Positions 15,007 to 23,277 of a stretch of 30,605 nucleotides of DNA are shown one piece after another. Source of the DNA: a virus; the IMG/VR virus record IMGVR_UViG_3300041809_003448, positions 1-30,605 of that record. The stretch is one strand, 5' to 3'. Under the pieces are notes generated by a model. That model was given only the letters and a program-made list of their open reading frames with translations. It made no database searches and was not told where the DNA came from. Both the position numbers and the translations under genes were made by a program. Position 1 is the first letter of the stretch. Every line of letters starts with the position of its first letter.

Positions 15007-16727
15007 TGGCGGTCGTGATCAACGTGTACGGCAAGGCGTCGCTCGCGCAGATCGAGAAGGCGCAGGCGCAGCTCGCCGGTATGCGCAAGGAGGCGCAGGC
15101 GCAGGCCGGTCCCTGGAAGACCATGGGCTCGGCGATCTCTTCGACGTGGGCCAAGATCGGCTCGACGCTCGCCGCCGTCATGGTGGCCAAGTGGCTCAAG
15201 GGCTCGCTCGAGGCCGCCCGGGCCTACCAGCTCGGGCTTGCCCAGTTGCGCACCGCCGTGGTCAATACGACGGCCGGCGGCTCCGCCGCCTGGGCCGGCT
15301 ACGAGGCGCGCATGCAGCGCGTCGTGGCCGCGCAGAGCCAGCTCTCCGCCTACTCCAAGGGACAGCTCGAGGGCGCCCTCACGACGCTCACCCAGGTCAC
15401 GGGGTCCTCGACCAAGGGCTTGAATCTTCTAGGGCTGGCGACCGACCTCGCGCGGGCCAAGAACATGGACCTCAGCACCGCCGCCAAGCTGGTCGGCAAG
15501 GTGGCCGACGGCAACACGTCGGCGCTCTCACGCTACGGCATCATCTTGAAGAAGGGCGCGACCGCCACGCAGGCGCTGGGCGCCTTGCAGCAGCGCTTCG
15601 CCGGCGCCGCCAAGACCTACGGCGACTCGTCTGCCGGCGCCGCGGATAAGTTCCACAACTCGCTGCAGCAGCTCCAGATCACCGTGGGTGTGGCGCTCCT
15701 GCCGGTCGTCAACAAGCTCATGGGCTACCTCAACACCGGGCTCGGGCTGTTCCAGAAGCTGCCGGGTCCGGTGAAGAGCGTCGTGGTGGGCCTGGGCGCG
15801 CTGGCCGGCGTCGCCTTGCTCATGGCGCCGTTCGCCTCGGGGATCCTCGCCGTGACCAAAGCCATGCAGCTCGCCAAGATTGCCCAGGCCGCCTGGACCG
15901 CCGTGCAGTGGCTGCTTAACGCCGCCATGTCCGCCAACCCCATCGGCATCGTCATCGTGGCGATCGCCGCGCTGGTGGCCGGCATGATCATCGCCTACAA
16001 GAAGTCGCAGACCTTCCGCGACGTCGTGCTCGGCGCCTGGACCGCAATCAAGACCGCCACCAGCACCGTCTTCAACTGGATCGTCGCGTTCCTCAAGCGC
16101 TGGGGGCCGCTCGTGCTGGGCGCCTTCACCGGCGGGCTGGGGCCGGCGGTGCTGTGGGTGGTCAACCACTGGTCCCAGATCCGCAACGCCGCCTCGGATG
16201 CCTTCGGCGCCGTGGTCTCGCTGGCCAAGGGCTTCGGCGGGCGCATCCTCTCGGCAGTTGGCAACCTCGGGTCGCTGCTCTACGGCGCCGGCCAGGCGAT
16301 CGTCCACGGCCTGGTCAACGGCATCACGAGCGTCTGGCATTCGGTCACCGACAAGATCAGCTCGCTTCTGTCCGGGCTCTCGAAGGCCGCGAAGAAGCTG
16401 CTCGGCATCAACTCGCCTTCGAAGGTCTGGGCGCAGCTCGGCAAGTACATGGGGCTCGGCATGGCCGCCGGCCTGGACAGCTCGCGCGCCGCGGTGGCAG
16501 CGGCCGGCAACCGTGTCTTTTCCGCCGCGGCCGGCGGCTCGCCGGGCTTCGCCGGCGCCGGCTTCGGCGCGCAAAGCGTTGTTATTTCGCCGGGCGCCGT
16601 GGTGGTCCAGCTCACCGTGGGCGGGGGCGCCGGCTCGCCGCAGGCGATCGGTCAGGCGGTCTCTGCGGCCGTCTCTCCTGCGCTCGACTCACTCGCGCGT
16701 GAGGTCCGCCGGGTGGTGAGGCGCTAG
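15006..16727 (+). CDS. Tape measure protein
   Basis: 573 aa, overlapping the previous stop by one base (ATG at 15006). It sets tail length and may form a channel for DNA. The N-terminal part is helical with repeated Ala/Lys/Gln (IEKAQAQLAGMRKEAQAQAG). The middle has hydrophobic stretches such as NPIGIVIVAIAALVAGMIIAY. Near the C-terminus comes a segment (KKLLGINSPSKVWAQLGKYMGLGMAAGLD) typical of siphophage tape measures. 573 aa is short for the family. At about 0.15 nm per residue it predicts a tail of roughly 85 nm. Confidence 0.92.
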   Translation: MAVVINVYGKASLAQIEKAQAQLAGMRKEAQAQAGPWKTMGSAISSTWAKIGSTLAAVMVAKWLKGSLEAARAYQLGLAQLRTAVVNTTAGGSAAWAGYEARMQRVVAAQSQLSAYSKGQLEGALTTLTQVTGSSTKGLNLLGLATDLARAKNMDLSTAAKLVGKVADGNTSALSRYGIILKKGATATQALGALQQRFAGAAKTYGDSSAGAADKFHNSLQQLQITVGVALLPVVNKLMGYLNTGLGLFQKLPGPVKSVVVGLGALAGVALLMAPFASGILAVTKAMQLAKIAQAAWTAVQWLLNAAMSANPIGIVIVAIAALVAGMIIAYKKSQTFRDVVLGAWTAIKTATSTVFNWIVAFLKRWGPLVLGAFTGGLGPAVLWVVNHWSQIRNAASDAFGAVVSLAKGFGGRILSAVGNLGSLLYGAGQAIVHGLVNGITSVWHSVTDKISSLLSGLSKAAKKLLGINSPSKVWAQLGKYMGLGMAAGLDSSRAAVAAAGNRVFSAAAGGSPGFAGAGFGAQSVVISPGAVVVQLTVGGGAGSPQAIGQAVSAAVSPALDSLAREVRRVVRR

Positions 16728-18400
16728 TGCCGACGTACACGATCAAGCCGATATCCGGGGTCAGCCTCGGCAGTTCGGTCGCGCTCGCACCAACCGGCAC
16801 AAGCGACGCGATCGCGGCGCTCGGCGACGCTTCCGATACCACCTACGACAAGGTGCCCTCGGCGAGCCTGCCGGCCTACGCGACCGGCCAGTGGCTCACC
16901 GGCGTGCCGGCGGCCTTCGAGCGCATCGTGTCGATGGTTCCCTACGCGCGCGCCAAGGCGCCGGGCGGTCAAGTGCCGTCGGTCGCCGTGGGATCGCTCC
17001 AGGGCGCTCCGCCGTACGGCTACGCGCTGGGCGTTGCGCTCTCAATTCCGGCGGGGCAGTCTGCCGCGGCTAACTACGCCGTGCTGCCGCACCTCGGGCA
17101 GCTCCTCGATCCGCTGAGCGGCGGCGAATGGCTCGGCGCCGGCTCACAGTACCAACACACGCCGCTGCTCGCCTTCCGCGATCCTAACTACGCGAGCAAC
17201 CCGACGCTCTTCTACGAGGCTGGGTTCACCGTCTACACGCTCAAGCCGGCGACGATCGCCGCGCCGACGGTCTCCCCGACGAGCGGCGGCACCAACAACA
17301 CCTCGCAGTACCCGACCTTCGCCGCGGTCGTCTCGGCGCTTGTGGAGAGCTGGCAGCTCCGCGCCGGGGGCGAGTTCTGCACCACCGGCCGGGTCGAGTT
17401 CTCGGTCTATCGCTCCGCCGACGCCGGCGCCGGCGCCTCGCCGCCGGCCGGCGTTACGCCGGTCATGCTCCAGGTCGTGCCGTTTGACCTGGACACCTAC
17501 ATCGACGGCATCACGCTCTCGACGCTCACTGTCTCGCTCAAGGCGCCGGCGCCTCTGCCCGACGACAGCTACGTGGTCTACGCGCGAGTCGTGCGCGACC
17601 ACCCGAGCGGGCTCGACACCCTGCCGAGCGGCACGAGCGCCTGGAGTGCCTACCAGCGCCTCGCCTGGACGCAGGCGGTCGGTGGGCCGTATGCGCCAAG
17701 CGGCCTGACGATCGCCACCGCTTCACTACAGGCCATGGAGCTCGACGTGCTGTGCACGGGGCCGGCCGCCTACAACCCGGCGAGCTGCGTCGTCTACGTC
17801 GAGCGCCTCGTGGGTGGCGTCTGGCGGGCGGTGCGCGGCATGACCGGCGTGCCGGTCGCCTACAACACGACCGTGCCGCTCGGCTACGACTACGAGTGCG
17901 ACCGCGCGGTCACCAACACCTATCGCTTCCGGCAGACCATGGTGCTCAGCGCCGACGGCACGCTGGCAAGCTCGCCGTGGAGGACCTACACGGTCGCCGG
18001 GCCGAACCCCATCGGCACCGGCTGGAATCTCAAGGCCGTGAACCTGCCGGCGGCGTCGTGGCTTTCCGCCGGGATCCTCACCGAACCTGCGGAGTCCGAC
18101 CAGACCCAGGCGACGATCTTCTACCCGCTCGACCGGGACTACCCGGTTGTGGTCAAGGGCTCGGCCGGCGGCTGGACTGGCAGCTACGACTTCATCGCCT
18201 CGGGCGTCGCCGCGGTGGCGGCGCTGCGCGCGCTCATCGACTACGAGGGTTTGATCCTCATGGAGACCGCCTTCGGCGACGCCTTCTACTGCTCCGAGAC
18301 AGGCTGCTCCATCAAGCGCCAGGGCACCTCGCCCTCTCCGCGCCTGGCCGGCACGCTCACCTTCGCCCAGGTCGACTGTGACCTCCTAACGGAGAGCTGA
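16727..18400 (+). CDS. Minor tail protein (large tail-tip component)
   Basis: 557 aa, GTG start sharing one base with the tape-measure stop. Rich in Ser, Thr, Pro and Gly with repeated beta patterns, e.g. PTVSPTSGGTNNTSQYP (one Ig-like or fibronectin-like stretch) and PAPLPDDSYVVYARVVRD. No catalytic motif seen. Placement directly after the tape measure, and its composition, indicate a distal tail or tail-tip structural protein. Exact family not recognised. Confidence 0.75.
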   Translation: MPTYTIKPISGVSLGSSVALAPTGTSDAIAALGDASDTTYDKVPSASLPAYATGQWLTGVPAAFERIVSMVPYARAKAPGGQVPSVAVGSLQGAPPYGYALGVALSIPAGQSAAANYAVLPHLGQLLDPLSGGEWLGAGSQYQHTPLLAFRDPNYASNPTLFYEAGFTVYTLKPATIAAPTVSPTSGGTNNTSQYPTFAAVVSALVESWQLRAGGEFCTTGRVEFSVYRSADAGAGASPPAGVTPVMLQVVPFDLDTYIDGITLSTLTVSLKAPAPLPDDSYVVYARVVRDHPSGLDTLPSGTSAWSAYQRLAWTQAVGGPYAPSGLTIATASLQAMELDVLCTGPAAYNPASCVVYVERLVGGVWRAVRGMTGVPVAYNTTVPLGYDYECDRAVTNTYRFRQTMVLSADGTLASSPWRTYTVAGPNPIGTGWNLKAVNLPAASWLSAGILTEPAESDQTQATIFYPLDRDYPVVVKGSAGGWTGSYDFIASGVAAVAALRALIDYEGLILMETAFGDAFYCSETGCSIKRQGTSPSPRLAGTLTFAQVDCDLLTES

Positions 18401-18403
18401 GCC

Positions 18404-19525
18404 GTGGTGACCGACCTCGGGACGCTCGCCACCCAGGGCGCGCAGACCGTCCTGGTGACCTGCCAGGCGACGCTTGGCGGCGTCGTCATGGCAGACCTGC
18501 ACGTCGTCGCCGGCCAGGTCACCGCCGACTGCCGGCGCGCGGCGACCCGCGACGCCACGGTCACGATCGCGCCGGCGCCGGGCCAGAGCTACGAGGGGCT
18601 CTACGACCTGCTGGCCACACCGGGGCTCGAGCTCGCCGTCTCGCGCGGCTTCGCGCTTCCGGACGGCTCGCAGGTCATGGCGCCGCTCGGCGTCTTTGCC
18701 ATCGACGAGCTCACCTACAAGCGGGTCGGGGCAGGGGCGGGTTGGGAGCTCACCGCGGCCTGCACCGACCGCTCGCAGCGCGTGACCCGGGCGCGCTGGA
18801 CGCAGCCGTACCAGATCGCCGCCGGCACCGCGCTGGCCGATGCGATCAACGCCGCGGTGCTCAACCGCTGGCCAGGCGCGCAAAGCGTTGTCTCCGGCGC
18901 GGGCGTTCCCAACTCACTCGGCGCCCAGGCGGTCTTCGACGCCGGCGCCGACTCCGACCCGTGGGCGGACATCTGCTCGCTGGCAACCTCGTTCGGCTAC
19001 CTGCTCTCGTTTTCCGCGTCCGGGATCCTGCAGGCGCAGGTCGTGCCGACGCTCGCCAGCCAGGCGCCGGTGTTCACCTTCGCGACCGGCTCGGCGGCGA
19101 TCATGACCAGTCAGTCGAGGGTCGCCGCTGCCGACCAGACCTACAACGGCGTCATCGTCACCGGCGAGGGCTCCGACACCGGCGACGCACCGCCGCGCGG
19201 CGAGGCTTGGGATCTCAACCCGGCGTCGCCGACCTACCTCTACGGGCCGTTTGGCTCGGTGCCGACCTTCTACAGCTCGCCGCTCATCACGACGACCGAC
19301 CAGGCCGCCGCTGTCGCCGCCTCGATGCTGGCGCAGACGCTGGGCAAGGTCGAGCAGCTCTCCTGGGAGCAGGTCACGCATCCCGGCCTTGCGCCGCTCG
19401 ACGTCGTGGCGGTGCAGTTCCCGGACGGCACCACGCCGACCTTCATCCTGGACGCGCTCACCGTGCCGCTCAGCGCCACGGACGTCATGACCGGCACGGC
19501 GCGCTCGACCTTGGGGCCGTGCTGA
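18404..19525 (+). CDS. Minor tail protein (DUF5047-like hub candidate)
   Basis: 373 aa from GTG 18404 (GTG 18407 is an alternative). The N-terminal region (VTADCRRAATRDATVTIAP, GLYDLLATPGLELAVSRGF, PLGVFAIDELTYK) resembles the conserved tail-protein family often called DUF5047 in actinophages. The C-terminal part has LDVVAVQFPDGTTPTFILDALTVPLSA, a typical strand-loop end. The role is probably in the tail hub or tip, adjacent to the fibre gene. The family match is from recollection of the pattern and was not searched. Confidence 0.65.
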   Translation: MVTDLGTLATQGAQTVLVTCQATLGGVVMADLHVVAGQVTADCRRAATRDATVTIAPAPGQSYEGLYDLLATPGLELAVSRGFALPDGSQVMAPLGVFAIDELTYKRVGAGAGWELTAACTDRSQRVTRARWTQPYQIAAGTALADAINAAVLNRWPGAQSVVSGAGVPNSLGAQAVFDAGADSDPWADICSLATSFGYLLSFSASGILQAQVVPTLASQAPVFTFATGSAAIMTSQSRVAAADQTYNGVIVTGEGSDTGDAPPRGEAWDLNPASPTYLYGPFGSVPTFYSSPLITTTDQAAAVAASMLAQTLGKVEQLSWEQVTHPGLAPLDVVAVQFPDGTTPTFILDALTVPLSATDVMTGTARSTLGPC

Positions 19526-20286
19526 TGGACTTACACGAGGTCGCTGCGATCATCGCCCGGGCGAGTCGGGGCTCCGACTTCCGCCTGCGGCTGGGCACCG
19601 TCACGGCCGTGGCCGGCGACGGCACCTTCTCTGCCACCATCGCCGGCTCGACGACGGTGGTCTCCGGGATCCGCGCCTTCGACAGTGTGAACCCCGCGGT
19701 CGGTCGCGGGATCTGGCTTGCCGTGCAGGGCGCCGACGTCTTCGGCGTCGGAATGATCGGCGCGCCGGCGGTCGCCGCCTCGATTCCCTCGGGGCTTATC
19801 GCCATGTGGAAGGGCTCCATCGCCTCGATTCCGGCCGGCTGGGCGCTCTGCAACGGCTCCAACGGCACGCCGGACCTGCGCGACAAGTTCGTGGTGGGCG
19901 CCGACGCCGACGTGGGCGGCGTGGCCAAGAGCACCGTGGCCGGCGCCGCGGCGCAGGCGGGCGGCGCCTCGAACGTCACGTCGGGCGCCGAGGCCGGTCA
20001 CACCCACGCCACGCCGGCGCACAAGCACCTTCTGCCGTTCTCTGTCGGCTCGGGCGCAATCCGCTGGTCGTCGTCGCAGGGCAACAACCCGTACGGCGCG
20101 GCCGGCGCCCAGACTCGCGATAACTACCTCACGGCCACCACGGGCGGCTCGACTAGCATCGGCTACGGCTACACCGACGACGGCTCGGCGAACGGCCTGC
20201 CGTCGACGGGAGCCGGCACGAGCCACACCCATTCGGTGGCCACGCTCCCGCCGTGGTACGCGCTCGCGTTCATCATGAAGCTCTAA
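19525..20286 (+). CDS. Tail collar / fibre protein
   Basis: 253 aa, ATG overlapping the upstream stop (TGATG). Residues ~90-125 hold the collar-domain pattern: GLIAMWKGSIASIPAGWALCNGSNGTPDLRDKFVVGA is seen as separate pieces (AGWALCNGS, TPDLRDKFVVGA). His-rich motifs follow (GHTHATPAHKH and SHTHSVATLPPWYAL), which in tail fibres bind metal in a trimer. It is likely a receptor-contact protein at the tail tip and the last gene of the structural operon. Confidence 0.85.
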   Translation: MDLHEVAAIIARASRGSDFRLRLGTVTAVAGDGTFSATIAGSTTVVSGIRAFDSVNPAVGRGIWLAVQGADVFGVGMIGAPAVAASIPSGLIAMWKGSIASIPAGWALCNGSNGTPDLRDKFVVGADADVGGVAKSTVAGAAAQAGGASNVTSGAEAGHTHATPAHKHLLPFSVGSGAIRWSSSQGNNPYGAAGAQTRDNYLTATTGGSTSIGYGYTDDGSANGLPSTGAGTSHTHSVATLPPWYALAFIMKL

Positions 20287-20297
20287 AAGGACCCGCC

Positions 20298-20648
20298 ATG
20301 ACCGACGACGCCACGCAGCCAGCCGCCGGCTCGGTGCCTGAGTTCACTCCCCAGCAGGTTTGGGTCCTCGACGTGGTGGCCGAGCGCGCCGCCAACAAGG
20401 TCGTCGATCGCCTCACGCAGCGCGAGTGTCCGCTTCCCTGCCCGAAGATGGACGCCGTGGCGAAGTTCTGCTTCGGCAAGGCCGAGGACGGCCTGGCGGG
20501 CGTCGACACGCGCCTGCTGGCCAACGAGGCCGCGGTGGCGCGCCTCACCGAGAGCATCACGTGGCTCAAGCGCACCGTCGCCGGCGCGATCGCCAGCGGG
20601 GCCGTCATCTTCGCCGTGTGGGGGCTCGAGCAGCTCGCGCGGCGCTAA
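20298..20648 (+). CDS. XhlA/BhlA-like lysis membrane protein
   Basis: 116 aa, with AAAAGGA before the ATG. The C-terminal part reads ITWLKRTVAGAIASGAVIFAVWGLE, a single membrane helix preceded by a basic anchor and by a helix with AAVARLTESITWLK. This order, short helix then WLKRT then membrane span, is that of hemolysin XhlA-like holin accessory proteins. Four Cys lie in the middle (RECPLPCPK, KFCF), unusual for the family. Stands at the front of the lysis region; its stop begins a 16-base sequence repeated after the peptidase gene. Confidence 0.7.
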   Translation: MTDDATQPAAGSVPEFTPQQVWVLDVVAERAANKVVDRLTQRECPLPCPKMDAVAKFCFGKAEDGLAGVDTRLLANEAAVARLTESITWLKRTVAGAIASGAVIFAVWGLEQLARR

Positions 20649-20658
20649 GGCCGTTCAG
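20643..20658 (+). repeat. Boundary direct repeat, left copy
   Basis: CGCTAAGGCCGTTCAG including the TAA stop of the XhlA-like gene. The identical 16 bases occur at 23181-23196, again across a stop codon, 2.5 kb away. Both are followed by CTCGCG (here with one extra G). Confidence 0.8.
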
Positions 20659-20678
20659 GCTCGCGGGTGCAAGTTCGT

Positions 20679-20701
20679 GACTATGAAACGCGACTATGAA
20701 A
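20679..20701 (+). repeat. Tandem GACTATGAAA repeat before the SANT gene
   Basis: GACTATGAAA occurs at 20679-20688 and again at 20692-20701, three bases apart. Each copy contains an ATG; the second is the annotated start of the next gene. It could be an operator or a small duplication. Too short to say more. Confidence 0.5.
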
Positions 20702-21202
20702 TCTGGGTCATGGACCACCACTGAGGTTGCTTATCTGCGGGCCAACGCCGAGCTCGGCGCCGCCGTGCTGGCCGAGCTCATGGACCGCAGCGAATGGTCC
20801 GTCCGCGGCGCCGCCAAGCGCGCCAGGATCTCGCTGCGCCGACCGCGCGACGCGCGCGGACGCCTCTTCGGCGAGCTCGCCGTCGTCTGTCTCGAGGATC
20901 TGCGCGCCGCCGTCAACGAGGCGCCATCTCACTGCTCCGCCCGCATGGACGAGCGCCGCGACGCCGAGCTCTGTTGCCAGTGCGGGCACCGACCCGTCCA
21001 GGTGGCGCGCGCCGGTCTCTGCGGTCCCTGCTACGCGCGGGTCATGGCCTGCCGGGCTCGCGATGCCCGCGACGAGCTTGAGCAGGTCAAGCTCCTGCTG
21101 GCCGAGCTCATCGAGGAGTACGGCACCGCGCTCGACCTGCCGCGCCTGGCCGCGCAGATGCGCAGCCGCCGCAGCCGCGCTCGCCTGCGCGAGGGCGCGT
21201 GA
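20696..21202 (+). CDS. SANT/Myb-like HTH protein with zinc ribbon
   Basis: 168 aa. The N-terminal ~50 residues (GSWTTTEVAYLRANAE.., RSEWSVRGAAKRARISLRR) fit a Myb/SANT-type helix-turn-helix for DNA. A four-Cys zinc ribbon follows (CCQCGH and LCGPCYAR, about residues 93-116), and then a helical tail. It lies inside the lysis region immediately before an HNH gene and overlaps its start (GTGA), so it may guide or regulate that nuclease. No Shine-Dalgarno is obvious for the ATG at 20696. Not a typical lysis gene. Confidence 0.7.
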   Translation: MKSGSWTTTEVAYLRANAELGAAVLAELMDRSEWSVRGAAKRARISLRRPRDARGRLFGELAVVCLEDLRAAVNEAPSHCSARMDERRDAELCCQCGHRPVQVARAGLCGPCYARVMACRARDARDELEQVKLLLAELIEEYGTALDLPRLAAQMRSRRSRARLREGA

Positions 21203-21663
21203 GCGGCTTCGCGCGGCCGTGCCGCGTCTGCGGCGCGCGCTCGGCGCCAGGCAAGGATCGCTGCGCTCGCCACGCCGCGGGTTCGGGCCGCGCCTCGAGC
21301 TGCCGTAGATGTGGCGCGCGTACAGCAGGCGCCGGCTACTGCGCTCCCTGTGCGGCGATCGTCGAGGCCGAGCGCCAGGCCGAGCAGCCTTACCGCGAGG
21401 AGTACAACCGGGCCGAGTACCTGCGCAATCGCCGGCGGCGCTTCGAGCTCGCCGGCGGGCGCTGCGAGGTCTGCGGCCAGGAGCTCGACCCGAAGCGCTT
21501 CGAATGCCACCACGTCGTGGCGCTCTGCGACGGCGGGCACTCCGAGCTTGCCAACCTGCGCGTGACGCACGGGCGACCATGCCACCAGGCACTTACGGCG
21601 ACGCAGCGCCGCCGGCGATCTATCAGGAGGGGTCATCGTGGCGACACCAGCACAGCTCATTGA
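21199..21663 (+). CDS. HNH endonuclease with extra zinc ribbons
   Basis: 154 aa. Three Cys-rich parts: CRVCG with a later Cys and His, CRRCG with YCAPC, then the HNH domain with CEVCG, ECHHVVALCDGG (the HH pair), the Asn of LANLRVTH and a final CH. The Cys pairs likely bind zinc. The basic C-terminus (RRRRSIRRGHRG) would contact DNA. It overlaps the SANT-like gene upstream and the endolysin gene downstream (by 26 bases). It may be a free-standing homing-type nuclease or a partner of the SANT protein. Confidence 0.85.
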   Translation: MSGFARPCRVCGARSAPGKDRCARHAAGSGRASSCRRCGARTAGAGYCAPCAAIVEAERQAEQPYREEYNRAEYLRNRRRRFELAGGRCEVCGQELDPKRFECHHVVALCDGGHSELANLRVTHGRPCHQALTATQRRRRSIRRGHRGDTSTAH

Positions 21664-22399
21664 ACGCAAGAAGGCCATGGCGGCGTTCGGGCGCGCCGCC
21701 GCCCTGCCGGTGCCGGCGGGCTTCAACGCAAGCCTGGGCACCTTCGGCGCGCCGGCCAAGCGCTTCCTCGTCGAGATCCAGAACACCATCGGCGTGCCGC
21801 GCAGCGGCGCCTGGGGGCCGGCCGTGCAGACGGTGCTGTTCGCCCGCAGCTCGCAGGCGATCGGCACGCGCTACGAGCACGCCGTGCGGCGCTCCGGGGC
21901 GCGCTCCCTGTCGGCGGTCAAGCTCTACGTCTTACACGACATGGAGAACACCCACGAGCTCCAGGCCGCGGAGGAGACCGGCTCGTTCTTCGAGTCGAGC
22001 TCGGCGACCGGCTCGTCTCACTTCGGCTGCGACGACGATTCGATCGAGCAGTACCTGCCGCTCGACGTCGTGCCGTGGGGCGCGCCGCACGCCAACACCG
22101 ACGGCATCCACATCGAGCAGATGGGCGCCGCCGCGTGGTCAACCCACGAGTGGTACCAGCGGGGCGCTGGCCTGCTCATGAACACCGCCTGGCTGCTGGC
22201 CTACCTCTACCACCACGTCGCGCCGCACGTGCCGCTCCAGGAGCTCTCCGACGAGCAGCTGCGCGCCGGCGGTCGCGGCATCGTCACGCACCGCCAGGTC
22301 ACGCGGGTCTTCGGGCCGGCCGGTGGCCACACCGACCCGGGGCCGAACTACCCGCTCGGCTACGTCATCCGGCGGGCGCACGCCTTCGCCGGGATCTAG
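21638..22399 (+). CDS. Endolysin, N-acetylmuramoyl-L-alanine amidase (Amidase_2/PGRP-like)
   Basis: 253 aa, GTG start with a strong AGGAGGGG. It should cut the amide bond between muramic acid and peptide in peptidoglycan. The N-terminal ~75 residues resemble a peptidoglycan-binding fold (RFLVEIQNTIGVPRSGAWGPAVQTVLF). The catalytic part shows the first zinc His in LYVLHDMEN, the SSHFGCDDDSIEQYLPLDVVPWGAPHAN core and the closing THRQVTRVFG..GGHTDPGPNYP with the second His and Asp, the classical HTDPGPNYP signature. Fusion of binding and catalytic domains is usual for endolysins. Confidence 0.9.
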   Translation: MATPAQLIERKKAMAAFGRAAALPVPAGFNASLGTFGAPAKRFLVEIQNTIGVPRSGAWGPAVQTVLFARSSQAIGTRYEHAVRRSGARSLSAVKLYVLHDMENTHELQAAEETGSFFESSSATGSSHFGCDDDSIEQYLPLDVVPWGAPHANTDGIHIEQMGAAAWSTHEWYQRGAGLLMNTAWLLAYLYHHVAPHVPLQELSDEQLRAGGRGIVTHRQVTRVFGPAGGHTDPGPNYPLGYVIRRAHAFAGI

Positions 22400-22412
22400 C
22401 AAGGAGGGCACG

Positions 22413-23186
22413 TTGATCTACCGTCTGGGCAAGCTCCCGAAGGTCACAGACGAGCGCACGCTGCAGCTCGCGGCCTACCTTCCCGCCGCGGCCACGCTGC
22501 CGGCGCCGCCGGCGGCGGTGGACTACTCCGCCGCGGTCTCCGCCTGGGGCATGATGGGCAACGATCGCGTCGGTGACTGCGCCCTGGCCGGCATGGGCCA
22601 CGCCGACCTGCTCTGGGCAGCCAACGCCGAGCGCCGCCGGCTGCGCATCACCACGGCCATGGTCATCGCCGCCTATGCGAAGGTGACCGGCTACGTGCCG
22701 GGCGAGGAGAGCACCGACCGCGGCACGAGCCTGCTCGCCGCCCTGCGCTTCTGGGGTAAGCAGGGCATCGCTGCCCAGACCATCCGCGCCTTCGTCGAGG
22801 TCGACCCGCGCGACACAGAGAACGTCAGGCGCACCATCGACTGGTTCGGCTGCGCGTATGTCGGCGTCGAGCTCCCCAACGCCGTGCTGCCGACCTCACC
22901 GACCTCGCTGCCGAGCTGGACGTGCTCGCCGGACGGCTCGCCGGCGCACCAGCCGAACCCCCACAACGGGCACTGCGTCATCTACTGCGGCTACAACGCC
23001 ACGGGGCCGGTCGCCGTGACATGGGGCACCACGGTGCAGTGCTCGTGGGCCTTCCATGACGCCTACTGCGACGAGCTCTACGCGCTGCTTGCGCCATCTT
23101 GGCTGAAGACCGGCTGGCTTGCGCAGATCAACCCGCTGTTCGACGCAGCGACCCTCACCGCCGACCTGCAGGCGATCGCTCGCTAA
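22413..23186 (+). CDS. Putative papain-like cysteine peptidase
   Basis: 257 aa, TTG start selected because AAGGAGG stands right before it. Features point to a papain-like fold: a Cys at 56 in MGNDRVGDCALAGMGHAD, a His at 187 in HNGHCVIYCGYN, and W204 in VTWGTTVQ, in the order Cys-His-polar or aromatic residue. Proteins with this WGMMGND..GDC pattern occur in many phages and bacteria as uncharacterised members. In the lysis region a second wall-cutting enzyme or a protein-processing peptidase are both possible. Catalytic assignment is inferred from spacing only. Confidence 0.65.
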   Translation: MIYRLGKLPKVTDERTLQLAAYLPAAATLPAPPAAVDYSAAVSAWGMMGNDRVGDCALAGMGHADLLWAANAERRRLRITTAMVIAAYAKVTGYVPGEESTDRGTSLLAALRFWGKQGIAAQTIRAFVEVDPRDTENVRRTIDWFGCAYVGVELPNAVLPTSPTSLPSWTCSPDGSPAHQPNPHNGHCVIYCGYNATGPVAVTWGTTVQCSWAFHDAYCDELYALLAPSWLKTGWLAQINPLFDAATLTADLQAIAR

Positions 23187-23196
23187 GGCCGTTCAG
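23181..23196 (+). repeat. Boundary direct repeat, right copy
   Basis: CGCTAAGGCCGTTCAG, identical to 20643-20658 and likewise containing the TAA stop of the upstream gene. It leads directly into the large hairpin. Confidence 0.8.
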
Positions 23197-23237
23197 CTCG
23201 CGCGTGAGCGCAGCACTACGCTGCGGTCACGCGCGAG
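23197..23237 (+). terminator. Large near-perfect hairpin before holin gene
   Basis: An 11-bp outer stem (CTCGCGCGTGA with TCACGCGCGAG), one G-G mismatch, a 6-bp inner stem (CGCAGC with GCTGCG) and a 5-base loop (ACTAC). The flank after it is GGGG, not T-rich, so it is not a classical terminator. It may reduce read-through, protect the mRNA end, or bind a protein. It sits 40 bases before the holin-like ATG. Confidence 0.75.
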
Positions 23238-23277
23238 GGGTCGCCATCTCCCACGTCCTACCTCTAAGGAGGAGACC

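Noticed and set aside
20683-20724. Leader peptide of 13 codons at the GACTATGAAA repeat
   Set aside because: No ribosome-binding site and no regulatory codons; only the repeat itself is noteworthy.
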